Shown: piece after piece, positions 6,448-7,889 of the stretch
Position numbering within the stretch: the stretch's first letter is position 1
Layout of the letters: each line of letters starts with the position of its first letter
NCBI GenBank assembly: GCA_027621335.1
Contig: JAQCAN010000110.1
Span: 1 to 7,889, forward strand
DNA from: Bacteroidota bacterium
GTDB lineage: Bacteria > Bacteroidota > Bacteroidia > Flavobacteriales_D > JABDKJ01
Direction of reading: 5' to 3'
DNA length: 7,889 bases
Made by a program: the position numbers and the translations under genes
The notes under the pieces: model-generated
What the model saw: only the letters and a program-made list of their open reading frames with translations
Database searches by the model: none
Told to the model about the DNA's origin: nothing

Positions 6448-7731
6448 ATGGCAGAGATTGTTAAAATGCCCAAACTGAGCGATACCATGACAGAAGGTGT
6501 CGTGGCAGAATGGCACAAGAAAGTAGGAGATGAGGTAGCTGCAGGTGATCTGTTGGCCGAGATCGAGACAGATAAAGCGACCATGGAGTTCGAATCCTTT
6601 CAGGATGGCTACTTGTTATATATCGGAGTAGAGAAAGGTAAAACAGCTCCTGTAGATAGTGTACTTTGTATCCTTGGTGGAAAGGGAGAATCCTACAAGG
6701 AATTGTTGGCATCAGCAGAGAAAGAGCAGGCCTCCGAGGACAAGGTTGCAGAAGCTCCTAAAAAAGAGATCATCTCCACCCCAGCTTCTGAACCAGTAAA
6801 GGCATCAAAACCTGCTCCAGTGGTAGAGAGTGCTCCGATTGCAGCAACGAGAAGTTATGCTTCCGTACCTGCAGCCTCTGATAATGGTCGGCTTAAGGCC
6901 TCTCCTTTAGCCAAGCGATTGGCCGATGAAAAAGGCTTAAATATCACCATGCTCCAAGGTTCAGGTGAAGGAGGACGTGTGGTCAAGAGGGATATAGAGA
7001 ATTATCAGGGCGGAGGGACCCAGTTCGTTGGAAGAGAGAGCTTTACAGAAGAACCTGTGTCTCAGATGAGGAAGGTCATTGCTTCCCGTTTGGCAGAGAG
7101 CAAGTTCACAGCTCCACACTTCTATCTCACCATAGAGATGGATATGGATGCCTGTATCGAGGCACGGAATTCCATCAATAAGGTCATTGCTCCTCAGAAG
7201 GTATCGTTCAATGACTTGGTCATCAAAGCTGTGGCCAAGGCCTTGAGAAAACACCCGAAGGTGAATGCATCTTGGCTGGGAGATAGGATCAGATACAATG
7301 AGCATGTCCATATCGGAGTTGCAGTGGCTGTGGAAGAAGGGCTGCTGGTTCCAGTAGTGCGCTTCGCAGACGGTAAGCGCTTGGTACAGATAGGAGATGA
7401 AGTGAAGGATATGGCGGCCAAGGCCAAGGCCAAGAAGCTGCAGCCAGAAGATTGGGCTGGTAACACATTCACTATTTCCAATCTTGGGATGTTCGGCATT
7501 GAGGAATTCACTGCCATCATCAATCCACCTGATGCCTGTATCATGGCAGTGGGGGCCATTATTGAGAAACCCGTGGTCAAGAATGGTCAAGTCGTACCTG
7601 GGAATACCATGAAGGTCACCCTATCCTGTGATCACCGAGTGGTCGATGGCGCAGTAGGCTCCGCTTTCCTTTTGACCTTCAAGAATTACTTGGAAAATCC
7701 AGTATTACTGCTCGGAGAGCAATCCATCTAA
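6448..7731 (+). CDS. pdhC: Dihydrolipoamide acetyltransferase, E2 of the pyruvate dehydrogenase complex
   Basis: E2 is the core of the complex: its lipoyl arm carries the acetyl group from E1 to coenzyme A. The 427-residue product has a single N-terminal lipoyl domain (about residues 1-80, lipoylated Lys43 in ETDKATMEFES). An Ala/Pro/Glu/Lys-rich flexible linker follows (about 81-148), then a peripheral-subunit-binding domain (about 149-186: ASPLAKRLADEKGL, GSGEGGRVVKRDI). The catalytic acyltransferase domain (about 203-427) carries the signature DHRVVDG with His396 and Asp400, plus NLGMFG near 345-350. The ATG at 6448 lies 36 bases after the pdhA stop with no promoter motif between, which implies co-transcription. 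The sequence fits acetyl- rather than succinyl-transferase, mainly from its linker and its E1-alpha neighbour. All domains and catalytic residues appear intact. Confidence 0.94.
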   Translation: MAEIVKMPKLSDTMTEGVVAEWHKKVGDEVAAGDLLAEIETDKATMEFESFQDGYLLYIGVEKGKTAPVDSVLCILGGKGESYKELLASAEKEQASEDKVAEAPKKEIISTPASEPVKASKPAPVVESAPIAATRSYASVPAASDNGRLKASPLAKRLADEKGLNITMLQGSGEGGRVVKRDIENYQGGGTQFVGRESFTEEPVSQMRKVIASRLAESKFTAPHFYLTIEMDMDACIEARNSINKVIAPQKVSFNDLVIKAVAKALRKHPKVNASWLGDRIRYNEHVHIGVAVAVEEGLLVPVVRFADGKRLVQIGDEVKDMAAKAKAKKLQPEDWAGNTFTISNLGMFGIEEFTAIINPPDACIMAVGAIIEKPVVKNGQVVPGNTMKVTLSCDHRVVDGAVGSAFLLTFKNYLENPVLLLGEQSI

Positions 7732-7739
7732 GAATATCA

Positions 7740-7752
7740 AAACCGCTGGTTT
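7740..7752 (+). repeat. Short hairpin in the pdhC-pdhB gap
   Basis: AAACC at 7740-7744 and GGTTT at 7748-7752 form a perfect 5-bp stem with a GCT loop, eight bases after the pdhC stop. No T-run follows, so it is not a typical intrinsic terminator. It could stabilise the 3' end of the upstream message or be chance. The rest of the 55-base gap holds only a purine-rich stretch (about 7774-7785) ahead of the pdhB ATG. Confidence 0.25.
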
Positions 7753-7786
7753 GTCAGAATAGGGCACCGGCAATAAGAAAGAGAAT

Positions 7787-7889
7787 ATGAGAGAAGTTCA
7801 ATTCCGTGAGGCCATCGCAGAGGCCATGAGTGAAGAGATGCGCAGAGATGAGCGCGTATTCTTGCTTGGCGAAGAAGTGGCCGAATACA
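7787..7889 (+). CDS. pdhB: Pyruvate dehydrogenase E1 component, beta subunit, 3'-partial
   Basis: Only the first 34 codons are in the window. The translation begins [18 protein letters not shown] and runs through [16 protein letters not shown] to the edge. This matches the N-terminus of E1-beta subunits (REA..EAM.EEM.RDE.V...GEEV), which contact the thiamine diphosphate bound by the alpha subunit. The ATG at 7787 follows a purine-rich AAGAAAGAG stretch that may help ribosome binding. It lies 55 bases after pdhC on the same strand, so the order is E1 alpha - E2 - E1 beta. The assignment to the pyruvate complex rests on this context plus the N-terminal match; the body of the protein cannot be checked here. 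Confidence 0.88.
   Translation, partial: MREVQFREAIAEAMSEEMRRDERVFLLGEEVAEY

Noticed and set aside
7416..7433. Three tandem GGCCAA units within pdhC
   Set aside because: They encode an Ala-Lys run in a helical part of the E2 catalytic domain that is commonly Ala/Lys-rich, so coding constraint explains the repeat.
6961..7590. 209-residue open frame on the minus strand inside pdhC, with a second 128-residue minus-strand frame at 7194-7580
   Set aside because: Both lie wholly antisense to an intact, strongly conserved E2 catalytic domain. Their translations are rich in His, Cys and Ser with no recognisable domain, as expected of codon-bias shadows.
7745..7753. GGTTTG in the pdhC-pdhB gap as a possible promoter for pdhB
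   Set aside because: It has the TTTG half but not the preceding TA of TAnnTTTG, and no -33 partner was evident; the short gap fits an operon better.

Overview
The window reads as a core chromosomal segment of a Bacteroidota bacterium, probably a marine or environmental Flavobacteriales/Cryomorphaceae-like lineage. Three things point there. It holds two core genes of the type IX secretion system (T9SS), a system confined to this phylum. The two intergenic gaps that look like promoters carry the Bacteroidota -7 motif TAnnTTTG. Shine-Dalgarno-like sites are weak or absent. All genes are on the + strand and tightly packed; no RNA genes, mobile elements, CRISPR arrays or large repeats were seen.

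Layout. Bases 1-3450 hold the 3' part of porU, the T9SS C25-family sortase; its 5' end lies outside the window. A 52-base gap with a predicted promoter leads to porV (3503-4786), the outer-membrane beta-barrel partner of PorU. Twelve bases later comes cdd (4799-5296), a cytidine deaminase with a TTG start. A 59-base gap carries a second predicted promoter, overlapped by a small inverted repeat. It is followed by pyruvate dehydrogenase genes: pdhA (E1 alpha, 5356-6411), pdhC (E2, 6448-7731) and the first 34 codons of pdhB (E1 beta, 7787 to the window end).

How the genes work together. PorV and PorU belong to the attachment complex that removes the C-terminal signal of T9SS cargo and anchors it at the cell surface. 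Cdd salvages cytidine and deoxycytidine. PdhA and PdhB form the thiamine-diphosphate E1 enzyme, which passes an acetyl group to the lipoyl arm of PdhC to make acetyl-CoA. The likely transcription units are (porU)-porV-cdd and pdhA-pdhC-pdhB.

I found no convincing undescribed system. The points most worth checking are the dyad over the pdhA promoter, the A-C-B gene order, the single-lipoyl E2, the TTG start of cdd, and the repeated TATATTTG promoter element.
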